Assembly: GCA_035041965.1 (NCBI GenBank)
Contig: JAPYMA010000289.1
Coordinates: forward strand, 166,812 to 230,811
DNA length: 64,000 bases
Source of the DNA: Anisakis pegreffii
Taxonomy: Eukaryota; Nematoda; Chromadorea; Rhabditida; Anisakidae
Direction: 5' to 3'
The notes under the pieces are model-generated. The model did not search any database and was not told where the DNA came from. It saw only the letters and a list, made by a program, of their open reading frames with translations. A program made the position numbers and the translations under genes. This document shows positions 13,628 to 25,950 of the stretch, piece by piece; position 1 is the stretch's first letter; each line of letters begins with the position of its first letter.

Positions 13628-14994
13628 TTTTTAAAAAATTTATTGGGGGATATTTTCCTCTTCGTTGATATTACCCGTTTAGAGAGTTTTATTAGTAAAT
13701 ATTCAGTAGAAACGTAACAACAGTAACAGAAATAAAATATTTATATCAACAGCAATGATTCGCATAAGTAGATGATTATTATTTGTACCGTAGTGGTTGA
13801 TTGTTGTGAGCGATCAAATCACATCAATATCACTGCAACTGTCAAACATATGAAACGAGAAACCTTCAGTGGATGGTGGATACCGTTTATTATTATGCAC
13901 TGTAGAGTTTTTAGTATAGCACTGTCTCTGGACAGTCCAATTCGAAAAGTATGACAATATGCGTGACGATAATAATAACAATAAAATCTGAAAACAGCCC
14001 AGATCAAATGAACGTTCAGAATAAGACTCCGAACACGAACACAACAAAAGGTGAATACGAGATGAGAATTTCTGTGCATTTAAAGCGACAACAAATGACT
14101 TTTCAAGAACGACTCAAACGAAGGGGTTGGTCTAGACGAAGAATGTTCCGTTCAAAATTTATCGAATACTGTCCGTGAACAATAAACCAATCCCTTCACT
14201 CATCTGTCACAACACAACACTTCGATGACCACTGTCAAGTAACTGTTTTCCTACCCAACTCTGACCTTGCCCAGCAGTCCTCGTCAAAAGTTTATGAAGA
14301 ATGACAAACAATAAAATAATTTACGTCAAATGATAACGATGTCCTCAATGTGTGCACTTTAAAAACGACAACTCTGATATATACTAATATTCGTGGTCAC
14401 TGAAAACTTAATTGCAACGCTCCCAACCTTACATATTTTTTAAGATTTCTACTGGATTTTTATTGGAACAAGTACGTGCACGCACTTATAAAGTCTAAAG
14501 TGATGTGAAGTTTGTAAAGCTGCAGTAAATGTAATAAATATCAAACGATCTGATTAAAAATAGTCTAAAATAACGATGAAACAGAAAATGACAACGAAAT
14601 CATCACGCAATTAAACGCAGGCTTTATAAAACAAATCGTGAACAACAGCTCGACGAATATCGAATATGCGAATAGTGCTTCGATGTGAATCATATCGAAA
14701 ATTATACGATTATATTATTAATCAATCATTGTCGCACTAATCAGTAGTTCTTTCGGAACGACTCTCACATAAAACCAGTTTTCCAAGACAATTTCTAATT
14801 ATAATCAGCTTCGTAGGTGAACTTGAGCAAATAATACAATGTTGCCACATTCTTGACGTAAAACTTGCAAGGCCGTTTACAATCCGTTTTCGGAGAATTA
14901 GCGGCGCTTACCAACTGTAATTTCGAAGTTATTCTGGATAATCTTAGCGTTGAGGTAGAGATACGCTGAGTTGTATGAATTGATAGTTAGCGAA

Positions 14995-15215
14995 GAGAGG
15001 TTGGATCTTTTTAGATTAGTGTTAAATGTGACAAAGAAAGAAGCATTCTGAGAATGCAGGGGAACTTATTCGCATATTTTGCGAGTAAACTCTCGAAATG
15101 TTACTTATGTCTTCACAGAACACGGTTAAGGTTCACCGAACCCTGAAAATCAATTTTAGATTATTTATCTGATTAGCGCTAAATGTGACAAAGGGCATTT
15201 TTGAAAGTGGTCACC
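14995..15215 (+). repeat. Short direct repeat pair
   Basis: A block near 15012-15050 (GATTAGTGTTAAATGTGACA, then AAGAAAG) recurs with changes near 15169-15210 (GATTAGCGCTAAATGTGACA, then AAGGGCA), about 155 bp apart. They look like two diverged copies of one sequence. Confidence 0.55.
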
Positions 15216-15639
15216 ATATTGGTAGGAATATGCATTGGCCAAAGAGCGATCATTTTGAATTACTTGCAGTTGCTGATTAAAACACGAATGTCAAACATTT
15301 CGAAAGCCAGAATTATCGAATCAAAATTCCGAACATCGACTACCCTGAATCGGTAGTTCTCACGCTCGGGTGATCCATTACTAACAGGCCATCATTACCC
15401 CTCTCCCCTCACATTACAAGAGTTTTCTCTTTCCACGCATAACGTCAGAAGCAAATGGAGAACCGGTTCGGAAATTCGTCAGTGACATGAAAGAGATTAA
15501 TTTTCTGGAATGAAGCAAGCAGGTATTTTTAGAACTTCATGTATCAGTTACAGAAATAATACGAACTTCAGCAATTGACAACGGAAAGCAGTAAAAAACT
15601 TCGTCAGTGATGAAAAAAAAAAGAAAGCTAAACATACTC

Positions 15640-15960
15640 ACGATCAGAAAGTAGGATAAAGAAGAGTGTTGCTATGAGCGAGCCATGTTCAGATACCCGA
15701 GTGGAAAAAACACCATCACAATGGCATTTCATCATAACAAGTTTCTTCCAATCAATCCCCACTGCTCATGAAAGACGATGTCAGCCAATATATTGAAAAA
15801 CTTAGAAAATATTTGTGACTGCTTTAAAATAACTTTTTTTTGGCCCAGACGAGCTAATGCTCATAAAATAGGAGAAAGAAAAGTGTTGCTATGAGCAGAC
15901 CACGTTTAGATACATACTCAAGCGAAAAAACACCAATACAAAGGCGTTCTGACACGATAT
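15640..15960 (+). repeat. Diverged tandem pair, spacing about 215 bp
   Basis: The block at about 15645-15735 (AGTGTTGCTATGAGCGAGCC, then a run ending GAAAAAACACCAT) is repeated with substitutions at about 15862-15945 (AGTGTTGCTATGAGCAGACC, then GAAAAAACACCAAT). Both halves start with a purine-rich AGGA(T/G)AAAGAA run. Confidence 0.65.
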
Positions 15961-16061
15961 AACAATTGCACGAGATTCTCCATTTCCATTATCTCCCTGA
16001 CATCCCCAAATTACTCCCAAGTGGGTAATTCTCCCCTCTCCGCTATGAAAACCTCTGCCCT

Positions 16062-16138
16062 AATCGCTGTTATGGGTAATCCTCGGCCATGTGACAGTTG
16101 CACTGTCACATGGCCGAGGATTACCCATAACAGCGATT
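16062..16138. repeat. Perfect 77-base palindrome (37-bp arms, 3-base centre)
   Basis: The left arm 16062-16098 (starts AATCGCTGTTATGGG, ends ATGTGACAGT) is the exact reverse complement of the right arm 16102-16138, around a TGC centre. The arms are GC-richer than the surroundings. Such a structure would extrude as a cruciform or fold as a long hairpin if transcribed. It has no coding sense; the open frames that cross it simply read the two arms. Confidence 0.9.
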
Positions 16139-17799
16139 CTCATACTGAAGCACTCCATGCTCCTGTTTGGCCCCGCCATTCTTCTCTCCAACAATCTACG
16201 TGACTATAATTCTCTTCCTCGAATAGTCTCCTTCAGTTCGGTGAGAAATCAGAAGAAAATCACGAAATTCAACAATTGATCAAAAAGATTTGTTTTATAA
16301 AGATTTCGATTTGTTGTCAAAGAGGCATCAGGAATACTATCGAACAGTTATGGAAGATCTGAGAAAATAAAACCGATCAACATCAATTTGCTAACCTACT
16401 CAATTTTTTTGATATGCTCAAAATGGAATGCCTCCTCCCCTTCCCACTCCCCGTTATGAGGACCACTGACCTATAGTTTAAGTTTTCCGATTTTATAGCA
16501 ATTCGCAATCCTATAACTATCGTCGTTTGGTGTTCGGCGTTCGGAATTATAATAAGTACCTTCGAAATTCTAGTTAGCCACCACCAATTTCTAGGAGATA
16601 TCGATGAGCAAATGATGGAATGTCAAAATACGATTTGAGAAAGGATACTGATGAATCGTAAAGAAACAATAACGAGCAAAGTGACAATCAAACACTTATC
16701 AAACATAATCAGTTTTGATCGATGTTATGACGTTCAATTGCAAACGAATAACAATTTAAATATAGAAGTAATCGATCGAAATAATTTGTTACTTAAATAT
16801 TCAATTGCACAACAGAAATGGACGACAATGTCGCCTAAAGATGACTGCAATCGAAATGCTGAAAATATGTGAAAATCAAATGAAAAAATAATCAAATGAC
16901 ATTTTCCATGCTCATTAAAATAATACTAATGGTAATGCATATAATAATGTAATTATTAGTATAAATCTAAAAATGATATGTGAGCATTACAACAGTGATA
17001 AGATAATTAAAATATGACAACGATAAAGGAAGCAATAATAACGGCTGCAGTTATAATTATAAAAATACTATTATTATTATAATCAATATTATATTTATGA
17101 CTGTAAAATATTGTTAATTACTAATTAGAGATAATAGTGATGATCCAATGAAATATTGGAATATCACAATAATACTGATTTATATATTATCATAGCGATA
17201 AACTTTTACCACAGAACATTGAGATAACAATAAAATAATATGACTCAGTGATAATAAAGAAAAAGCAATTCAAAAAGCCTAAGCCTCACATTAACAAATG
17301 TAAACGCAAAATCTACAGTCGATGCAATACAAAATTTTAGTACACGTGTCCAACAACACAATGTAATCATGATGTGCAGAAAGGAATAATGATTGATAGT
17401 CTGCGAATTTTTTGAATGGAATAGACGACATTCGATCAGAAGAACAACGATATGTTCTTGAGCATTGCAGAGAATCAGAGATGTATAAATGGATTCGAAA
17501 TAAAAACAAACTGCAAAACGAAGGTCATATGAAACAATTGTTTATGAAAGTGCGTCAAACAATACATTTATGACTCAGAACTACACGCACTGTCCCCTAA
17601 TTATAATTGAAAAGAAGGCAAATCTAAAGAATCGCCAAGCGCACGCCAATGCATGAAAATAACTTTGCACTTAATTTATGAGTGAATGTCAGCAGAATTA
17701 TTTCATGTTCCAACTGATAAATATTCGTCAGTAATGAACAGTTATCATTGTCAACACAAAAACACTAGAAATACGTACGAGAGTATCAGTAATAATCTA

Positions 17800-17902
<103 letters not shown>

Positions 17903-18904
17903 GTTTTAACGTCTTCTTTTTACAGCTCTGAAACATGTTCCTGAAAACATTTGTTCACTGAATCGTAACACATCGCTATGTGTTTACGTTTGACTATTCA
18001 CCAAATTTCGTAGTCATTCGAACTTTACGAATGAATTGAACAGGAAAAATACGAATTGAATAACTTTATTTTATTGTTAGCATGATGTGATTGATGTGAA
18101 CAATAAAAGTGAATTTTAGTGATGTTTGTGAGTGATCGTCAATCAATGTATAATATTGAATGAAATGCAAATGTCAAACAAGCAATAACAATTAAATGCT
18201 GATTTCTTAATCAATACTATGATGAAAGTATATAAAGTATAAATGAATATATGCATAAATAAAAAGATCAATGCAATGTACTCCTTAATGATGTCCTAGA
18301 AAACATCTAAAATCAGAAATCAGAGTGGTCGTTCAAGCTTCCGTAATTCTTCACTCACCGATTGCGTAAACACATTTCCTGCCTAATATTCTTTACACAC
18401 AATTACAATGAAATGGACGTCCAACGTCTTTGATGCGAAAATTTGCTAATTTTTCTCCTAAAATAGCGTTGTTTAATGCTGACTCTCAAGAACGAGAAAT
18501 AATCCTTGATGAACAAACAATCAACGAGTTATTCATCCATTAATGTAAATCTTTTAGAAACACATCAACAGCACACCGTGTACCCACGCTCTCAAAATTT
18601 CACGAGCTAAACAAAGGCTAATGCTTAATGCTTATTTACATAAAACATTCTATTCCATTCGTTCAGGTACAGAAGGGCATGTGGACTGAAGTGTGAAATA
18701 AATAAATAAGGATATTGAATGAAGGTAACACAACCGAATCGATTGCCTTTAAAATAATGGTGAATGGATTGTTTTCAGAAATTATTCACTTTAGATGAAA
18801 TGATGAAAATTCACGCTGAAATAAGAGCTAATGAAATATTTCTCTGAAAAAAAAAACACATGAATAAGCAAAAAACAGATTCTGGTTTTAGTCACTAGCA
18901 CTTT

Positions 18905-18962
18905 AAAATGTTAGAACATAATGAAAAAATGTTAGAACATAATGAAACATAATGAAAAAAAT
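18905..18962 (+). repeat. Short tandem repeat (AATGTTAGAACATAATGAAA type)
   Basis: Two and a half copies of a roughly 22-base unit containing the near-palindrome GTTAGAAC, followed by an extra ACATAATGAAA. It is probably replication slippage. Confidence 0.7.
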
Positions 18963-20402
18963 AAATTCGAGTGATCGTTTGCATCAAAATTGTGGAATGC
19001 CATGCACCGAATAGAATATAACGCAGTAAATCAGATAAATTCAATCAGTTGCATTCCAATTAAAGCGCTCTCCTCCGCATTCCAATGGCCTCAGTCAAAT
19101 TCAGCATTTACAGAAACCAATAATTACTATTATCAAGTTCAATAACATATCATTTTCATTGCCCAAGGCATGTTTCCTGACTCAAAAAATAACTGAGAAA
19201 AGACAATAAATTGAAATTATCAATAATCATTTTCGTTATTCACCATTCAGATTCTGTGATTTTATCAGCGTTAATTCTATGATGAATCCAGCAAATGAAT
19301 GTAACTTTCAAAAGCATTGATCATCGTTTTAACTTTTGCCATTAGTCAATATATAATTGTTATATTGAACATCATCTTTTTCAAATTTTTACTATCAACA
19401 TCATCTGTTACCGTCATTACTACCACTATCATCATTGCTATAAATGTTATCATTATCAATAATACACTGTTTTCGAGTCATTTTTATCATTCTACTAGAA
19501 CATCGCTGTACTCTTAATAACTTTTCTCCAATCGCTTTATACACACCTCCGCTTAATACGCATTTAATTTTACACCAACAATATGAAATTGACACAGTTC
19601 GTACAAACTTCCGGACACTATGATTTCCATGTTGTTGTTACATCAAACGAAATGATTTGATAAGAAAGCAGCAATGAATCACCGTATGTATGATTGTGTA
19701 CGTGAAGACGTAAGCAAGAAAATATGCAGTTTTGAACAGCATCTATATCGATAACATTATTCACTTTGTTTACTTAATTTACTCAGAAAAGCGATGTCTG
19801 CTTAGCAACGATGAATCGACGATATTCATACACATGAATACGCCATTTCGTTTCCTCTCAAACAAATTTCACTCTAAATTACGACCCATTCTTCATAAAA
19901 ACTTCTCATTGTCAGTATTTCATCAGCGCGCTGAAATATGTTTATGGAATGTGAGTGGGCATTGCAAGGACAGAATTCTGACGTTAATATTTGCAAGTTG
20001 CAGCGTTCGCAAACAAATACCGATGATAACAGTTACTATCATTATTATAACTATTATTACTACAAATATCCACAATAATATCGGTGATAATAATTTTCGA
20101 GGTTGTCCTCAAACATACCATTAGCACTAAAGAATGGGAACGTTGAAAACTACTAACTATAACACAACAAAAATGAAAAATAGCAAAGCTTATCGACTAC
20201 TGACTCACGTGCAGTAAGAATTAATAATTCACTGAAATGGTTCTTCTTTGGGTATTAAATTGATTGCCAATAAATTATTTATGAACTGTCCAGTAATAAC
20301 TCGTCATCAACAATATCAAAATCGATCGTAAAATTGCGCACAGCACCTCTAATATCGCGTGAAGAATGCAACAAATGTTGGATTTTATTTACGATGACAT
20401 TC

Positions 20403-20434
20403 ACTTGTTTTGAAGATATTCCTTCAAAACAAGT
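20403..20434. repeat. Perfect 13-bp hairpin
   Basis: ACTTGTTTTGAAG at 20403-20415 is the exact reverse complement of 20422-20434, with loop ATATTC. It lies inside a short plus-strand open frame (20334-20522). Confidence 0.75.
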
Positions 20435-20619
20435 ACAAACCGATGTGAGGGTAATCAACTTGTGTGAACATAAGGTGCTGATTATTTCTATTGTTTACTT
20501 GATGCAACACGATTTTGCGTAAGCATAAAATTTATGTAAGAGTACACGAGGCTTATCGATACATTATCAGCGTGATCACAAGGCTTAGCATCATCCTCTT
20601 GTTTATCATTTTTATAGAG

Positions 20620-20801
20620 TGCAAACACGAGGTGCACGCCAGGATTTAGAAGCATCACAGCGAAGGTCGCTCAACTGCATCTCAAACGGTGAAGTGCATT
20701 GCAAGTGTGAAATCTATAAGAGTGATCATTTGAGAGTGTTTTCAGATTGCAATTTGATGACGAATTCGCCAACAGTTATGAAAATCCTTTCACGCGAATA
20801 A
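20620..20801 (+). CDS. Possible last exon of an unknown cysteine-containing protein
   Basis: An open stretch of about 60 codons follows a splice-acceptor-like TTTTTATAG and ends with a stop at 20801. It has balanced codon use unlike the surrounding noise. The peptide carries a small cysteine cluster (LNCISNGEVHCKCE) and a later Cys (VFSDCN). A frame at 20334-20430 with ECNKCW and a donor-like GTGAGG could be an earlier exon, but the phases do not join cleanly as I read them. I recognise no family, and this could be chance. Confidence 0.25.
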
Positions 20802-21429
20802 TTCCGGAAAGTGTAAGCATTCATTTTTGATGCATACAACGAGCAATACTTTCTCCATTTTAAATCGATGCATTAAAATCCTCTCTAATCATCTTGCATC
20901 CATCCCAACAAGTATGTTGAGAACAGATAATAGCTAAAATTCAGTAGGAATTTTCACGCACTCCGTTCCTCGAATGTACTTCAAACTACATTAAATATAA
21001 CGCTGCGAATGCTTATCGTGCGAATAAATATTATTATTATTACTATTATTACTTATTATTATTCTCATTATTTTTTCAATACTTCAACGTCTGCGTAAGC
21101 CTAAAACTATGACCATATCTGGGCCATGAATAACTTAATTTGAGTATAGAAGAGAAAATTCATCAAAAAATGCACCGTTCATAATAATTAGTTAATGGAA
21201 GGAATATAAAAGATAATTATAATCAATGTTATGGTGATATCGATTGAGTTAGGGCAATCAATTTCTTTTAAAAAATTACATTTCGTCTGCAATAGCTGGA
21301 AAGCAATTCGCTGCTGCTATTTCTATGTGAAAACGACTTTGTTTTCGATATGATCTTATCTTTCCTGATGTCACATTTCTTAAAAATTGATTCTATGAAA
21401 ATTTCAGTTTGTTATCGCAACAACTGAAG

Positions 21430-21600
21430 CATAATTTTCCTTGCGTTCGAATGTACCGAATTTTAGAATCTCAAAAAGTGAATTCGGTCGGTTTTCGACA
21501 AAACATTTTTAATTTCGGTCAAAATACCAAACTTTCGAATTTTTTGAAAAGTCAATTCAGTCGAATTTCAATCGATTCGAAATTTTCTTCGGTCACCATC
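21430..21600 (+). repeat. Degenerate AATTTCGGTC-type repeat
   Basis: Several imperfect copies of a motif around GAATTCGGTC, CATTTTTAATTTCGGTC and CAATTCAGTCGAATTTC, spaced 35-40 bases. An open frame across it has no motif content. Confidence 0.45.
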
Positions 21601-22923
21601 ACTATTCTCTACTTGAATTAATCACTAATCAATTAATTGTAGCACAAAATGCTTGATGAATAACGCTACAAAATTCTATTTACTTCAGCTAACAACAACC
21701 CGCATAAATATTCCACAGATCCCATATGCAATTGACTGAAATCATTAAAATTATCCCCATCATATCTTCAGTTATTTTCCTATAACTTTTCATACTAATG
21801 CAGTACTTCATTGCAGTTGTTAGTGAATCATCTGATAGCTTCGATCGAATCTCAAATTACCCATATAAATATGACATCATTGCAGTAGAGCAAAATACAT
21901 TATGCATCCATCATGTGGTAAAACTGAATAAATTTGAAAAAAAAAACAACAGTGAAGATAATCAGATGAAATAGAACGAGTACGATGAGGGCTATATCCT
22001 GCCTGCTAAGCGAAGAGAACAAAACGAATGTTATCGGCAGCTGACTAACATTCAACAATGAGAAGTATTTCTTGAATTCTCGAACACATTCGGTTGTATT
22101 AATATCACCGTTTGTTGTTTTTAGACTCTATTCATCCACATCGCACATGTGCTTATATTACTTTATGTTGTGTTCTTCTTTCTAAAATCGAATTCATCTT
22201 CTATTCATTATTTGTTTTAACTGTAAAAAATACAGTAATGAACTTCAAATTATTTCAGCTTGTTTGCAATGAATAATGGATAAAATTTGCTCTCCGGAAA
22301 ACAACTCATTAATTGCAGAATATTCTAATGTTGCACTGCAACCACAATATGGCTTTTTTCTGTTTATTTCGTAACTATCTTTGGCATCCGTCACATTACT
22401 TCGCTGTAGCATCAACAATGATTCGTGTCTAATTATCTATACGTATCTAAATATTTTGCTGAAGCTCCAGACGCCTACTGCAAATCAACAATTCTACGAT
22501 TATTATTGACGTTATAATTGGTTTCTACGCGCTTGAAAAGCTATTATTGAATATATTTCAGATATGTATACCAGAAAAAAAGGTTCAGAATTGATGCACG
22601 AGCACACCGCTTTGGTAGCTAAATTGGATTGCTAAGGACAGTTCGATACGAATCGAAGAATGTTAATCGCAATGACCGATATCGACTTATGTTTTTGATT
22701 AATTCAGGGAATGTAAAAGAAAGTCACCAAAAAATTATTCGATTGCACACATCCAAAAACTCTCAACGAAAACCGTGCTCCGAAGAACGTTCACAGGCGA
22801 AGATGCACTTTGTAATATGAGAAAGGATGATTTGGGTGAAACGAAAAAATTGTTTCCTTCAAACGAATGCAACAACTTCAAATTTCACTTCACATACAGT
22901 GATAAAAAGAAGTACTTTTCAGC

Positions 22924-23325
22924 ATGCATTTTTCTGCCTCCTATATTGCCAACAATCTAGTCAAATGGAAACACTGTCATTCAACACTGATTTTTTCCCC
23001 GGTTAGATCTGCTCTGTTCAATAATTCATTCGAATTTTTCGAACTTTTTACTGCGATTCCATATCACTTTGCCGACCACTTCACTCGTCACATCAATCAT
23101 TTTCGTCGTTTTTCGTTTCACAAATGTTTTGAAACTTTTAAAATTTCAAAATTTGAAAATATTCGCTCGAATATGATAGATACATTCAGAAAAGAAAAAA
23201 TTCTTTCAACAATCGAAAAAAATTGTTCATTTCAAACGAAACGTTCTAAACGCTTTAACATCCCATCATTCATAAATACACTTACTAGTTTTAAACGTAA
23301 AAATGTTCAATCGAAAAAAATTTGA
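22924..23325 (+). CDS. Hypothetical 133-residue ORF
   Basis: The longest open frame in the gene-poor interval. It begins MHFSASYIANNL and is rich in Phe, His, Lys and Ser, with a basic C-terminal end (SFKRKNVQSKKI). An acceptor-like ACTTTTCAG lies immediately upstream of the ATG. I recognise no family, signal peptide or membrane segment. It may be chance in an AT-rich region. Confidence 0.2.
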   Translation: MHFSASYIANNLVKWKHCHSTLIFSPVRSALFNNSFEFFELFTAIPYHFADHFTRHINHFRRFSFHKCFETFKISKFENIRSNMIDTFRKEKILSTIEKNCSFQTKRSKRFNIPSFINTLTSFKRKNVQSKKI

Positions 23326-25412
23326 GCACTCCAAAATCGGTGATATTAAAAACAGGTAATGAACAATGGATAAGAGCAGGTTGTCAAGGTTTTTCCGCAT
23401 AAAATAGAATCGAATCAAAACGGACAATTGACTTTGACTATGAATTTGACATGAATAAAGCACTGGAAATGGTGAAAGATTTTGAGAGTACTTTATGCTA
23501 CAATGTACTATAAAGTTCTCCACGTAAATATCACATATCGCCTAATGCACACGCAAAAATCACCCATAAACTGAACACTCAGTTTGACGAATACCGATCA
23601 GAACTTCAACGCAATCATCAATAATGATGACAAATCAACCTGAAAAAATGTTGAATGTTTATAAGAAGTTTTATAAGGCGAACGTGAATAAAAGGAAACG
23701 AATTATGAGTCACATTCATATGAATCATTCGTGATTTCGTGATTGTGATTTCCAAAAAAAAAAGAATTAACAATGAAATTCATAAATTGCAAAAATGAAA
23801 TTGAATGGGGAAACTCAAAAAAGATGAATGGATTTGTGGTTTCAAAATGATTGTTGTCGGTCATATTCAGACGCTTCGATGGAAGTAAATTCGATTCGAA
23901 CAGCTCAACTCAACAAATAGTTTTCGGCTGCCTCAGCCTCATGATAAAACCGCCCAAGTGCCCATAACAATTAATTAGAGTACATTAAGCTAATTGCTCT
24001 CTCCACCATTCTTTTACATCGTTCGTTCTCTTTCGTCGACTCCTCCATTCAAGAAAGAGTTTATGCGCTAATTATACGAAATCAATGAACGTTGAGTGGC
24101 TCCTCCGTCCCCAACCTCCTAACCCCATCCCACCTCCCCGCAAAACAAAGATGAAAAGGACAATAGAAATAATGAACCAGTGAAGTTAGCAATGACAAAA
24201 GACGAATCAAATAAGACAAAACAGTAATTACATTGATTTAATACATTTATTTTGATGCATTCAAGATCGGAATGCATACTGAATTGTATGTAGTACATAA
24301 ACATATTAATGCTTCATCGATGTGCGACTGCGCCAATAGAAAATTGATTACTCAAATGTAAAAGAAAACATCGATCCGCGCGACAAACGAATGCATTAAT
24401 TAGGGAGCATTCTGAATCGAACAAAAGATAAATAAATAAACAAACAAACAAACCAATGATAAGTAAATGGATAAATGAATAAGCAAATATGTGAATATTT
24501 TCGCTCACCATCAGCTAATAATTTGTCTGTTTTCTCATACATGCACAATTAAGATGGTGTAACGCAACTGTTAGATTTTTTTATTTGATATTTGAAGAAG
24601 TGTCCCTCTTTCGAAGATTAAAACTAGCAAAATTGATTGGAAAACAATAAAACATCAGAAACTTCATTGTTTGACATTAAAAACATTGTTTAAAAATGAA
24701 TGTCGATCACACTTCTTAAAACAACCCAATTCAGAGATTTCTAATAAGCGAAAAATTCAAGCCACTACCAAACTGTAGTATTATTCCACAAATGAAGCAA
24801 AACTGCTGGAAAAGATCCTGAAACTTTTAAACATTTATTCATCTTTATTTATGTCAGTTGCAAGATTCTAGTGTAAGTACTCGTTTGCTTGTTTGGAATA
24901 GTATATCATTGACCTTGTGATCCGACAAATACACAGATAGACAAAACGATGGAAATTTTATAAGATGACGCTGCATTTCTGAACAACAAACAACTCGAAG
25001 AGTGCAAATTGAGTGGAATTGGTCGGAGCTGTTCGAGTAGCTAGTACTATATGATATCTCTGAAACAAAACAGTTTCTTTTTCATCAAGGTCATTATATG
25101 CGTGTACGTATTGTAATGCATAGTTGATATGCAGCAGCTACTAACCGGGATCATGTAATCATGTAGAAATGCAAGTCGATTTCGAGAAATTGAATAAAAT
25201 TAATGTGAAAGTACCATTTCTCTTCTATAGCAAAAATGTATGCGACTCGCTTCCACCAGACGCACTTCAAATAACAATCGAATAATAATGCTACCAATTG
25301 AAAGCTTCAAACAACTGTGAACAAGAAATGAAATAATGACACATGCTGTTTGTTTGATTCGAGCACAGCTCCTCCACCCAACAACACACAATATCACATC
25401 ATATCTTATCAT

Positions 25413-25433
25413 ATCACACACACACACACACAA
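25413..25433. repeat. (CA)n microsatellite
   Basis: About ten CA dinucleotides, giving a Cys/Val run in a minus-strand frame that I do not regard as a gene. Confidence 0.9.
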
Positions 25434-25839
25434 CGCAACCAACACTCAATAGAATAATCAAACTGAATGTTCGTTTGTTCTATGGATGGATGTTTTGTTC
25501 GCTCAGTGGTTCGTTGTTCATTGCATTTATATTCGCTGAACTCCGTTACACATTCTGGATTGTATCCTTTACGAAAATTATTCTGCTCATATGTCATATG
25601 TCTGCGATAAGTCACAGTGGCAGTAATAAGAAAGTGAAAAATCATACTAATACAATACCGTCTAATCAGAACACGATAATCGTATATTGAATATCTCCTT
25701 TAACTAAGCATATGCAAGTTACGAAAAATCATACTGCTGATTTCAAAGAACAGGTTAATAGTCGTCATAGCTGTTTGTCCGAACTATCATAACAATTCAT
25801 TTGTATGATGTGAAATTTTCAATATTGATATGAATATTA

Positions 25840-25950
25840 TAACATAGCAATTTCACGTCATATTCATTACAATACGAACTTACATAGCAATTCATAACAG
25901 TTTCACGTCATAACAATTCACATGTGAAATTTACATTTCACGTCATACTA
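25840..25950. promoter_or_regulatory. Cluster of TTTCACGTCATA motifs (CRE-like half sites)
   Basis: TTTCACGTCATA or a close form occurs three times within about 100 bp (near 25850, 25911 and 25936). Two copies are preceded by the shared block ACATAGCAATTYCA. On the minus strand each reads TATGACGTGAAA, containing TGACGTGA, close to the CRE/ATF site TGACGTCA. It may be a bound element or simply a small tandem duplication. No start of transcription is visible nearby. Confidence 0.35.
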
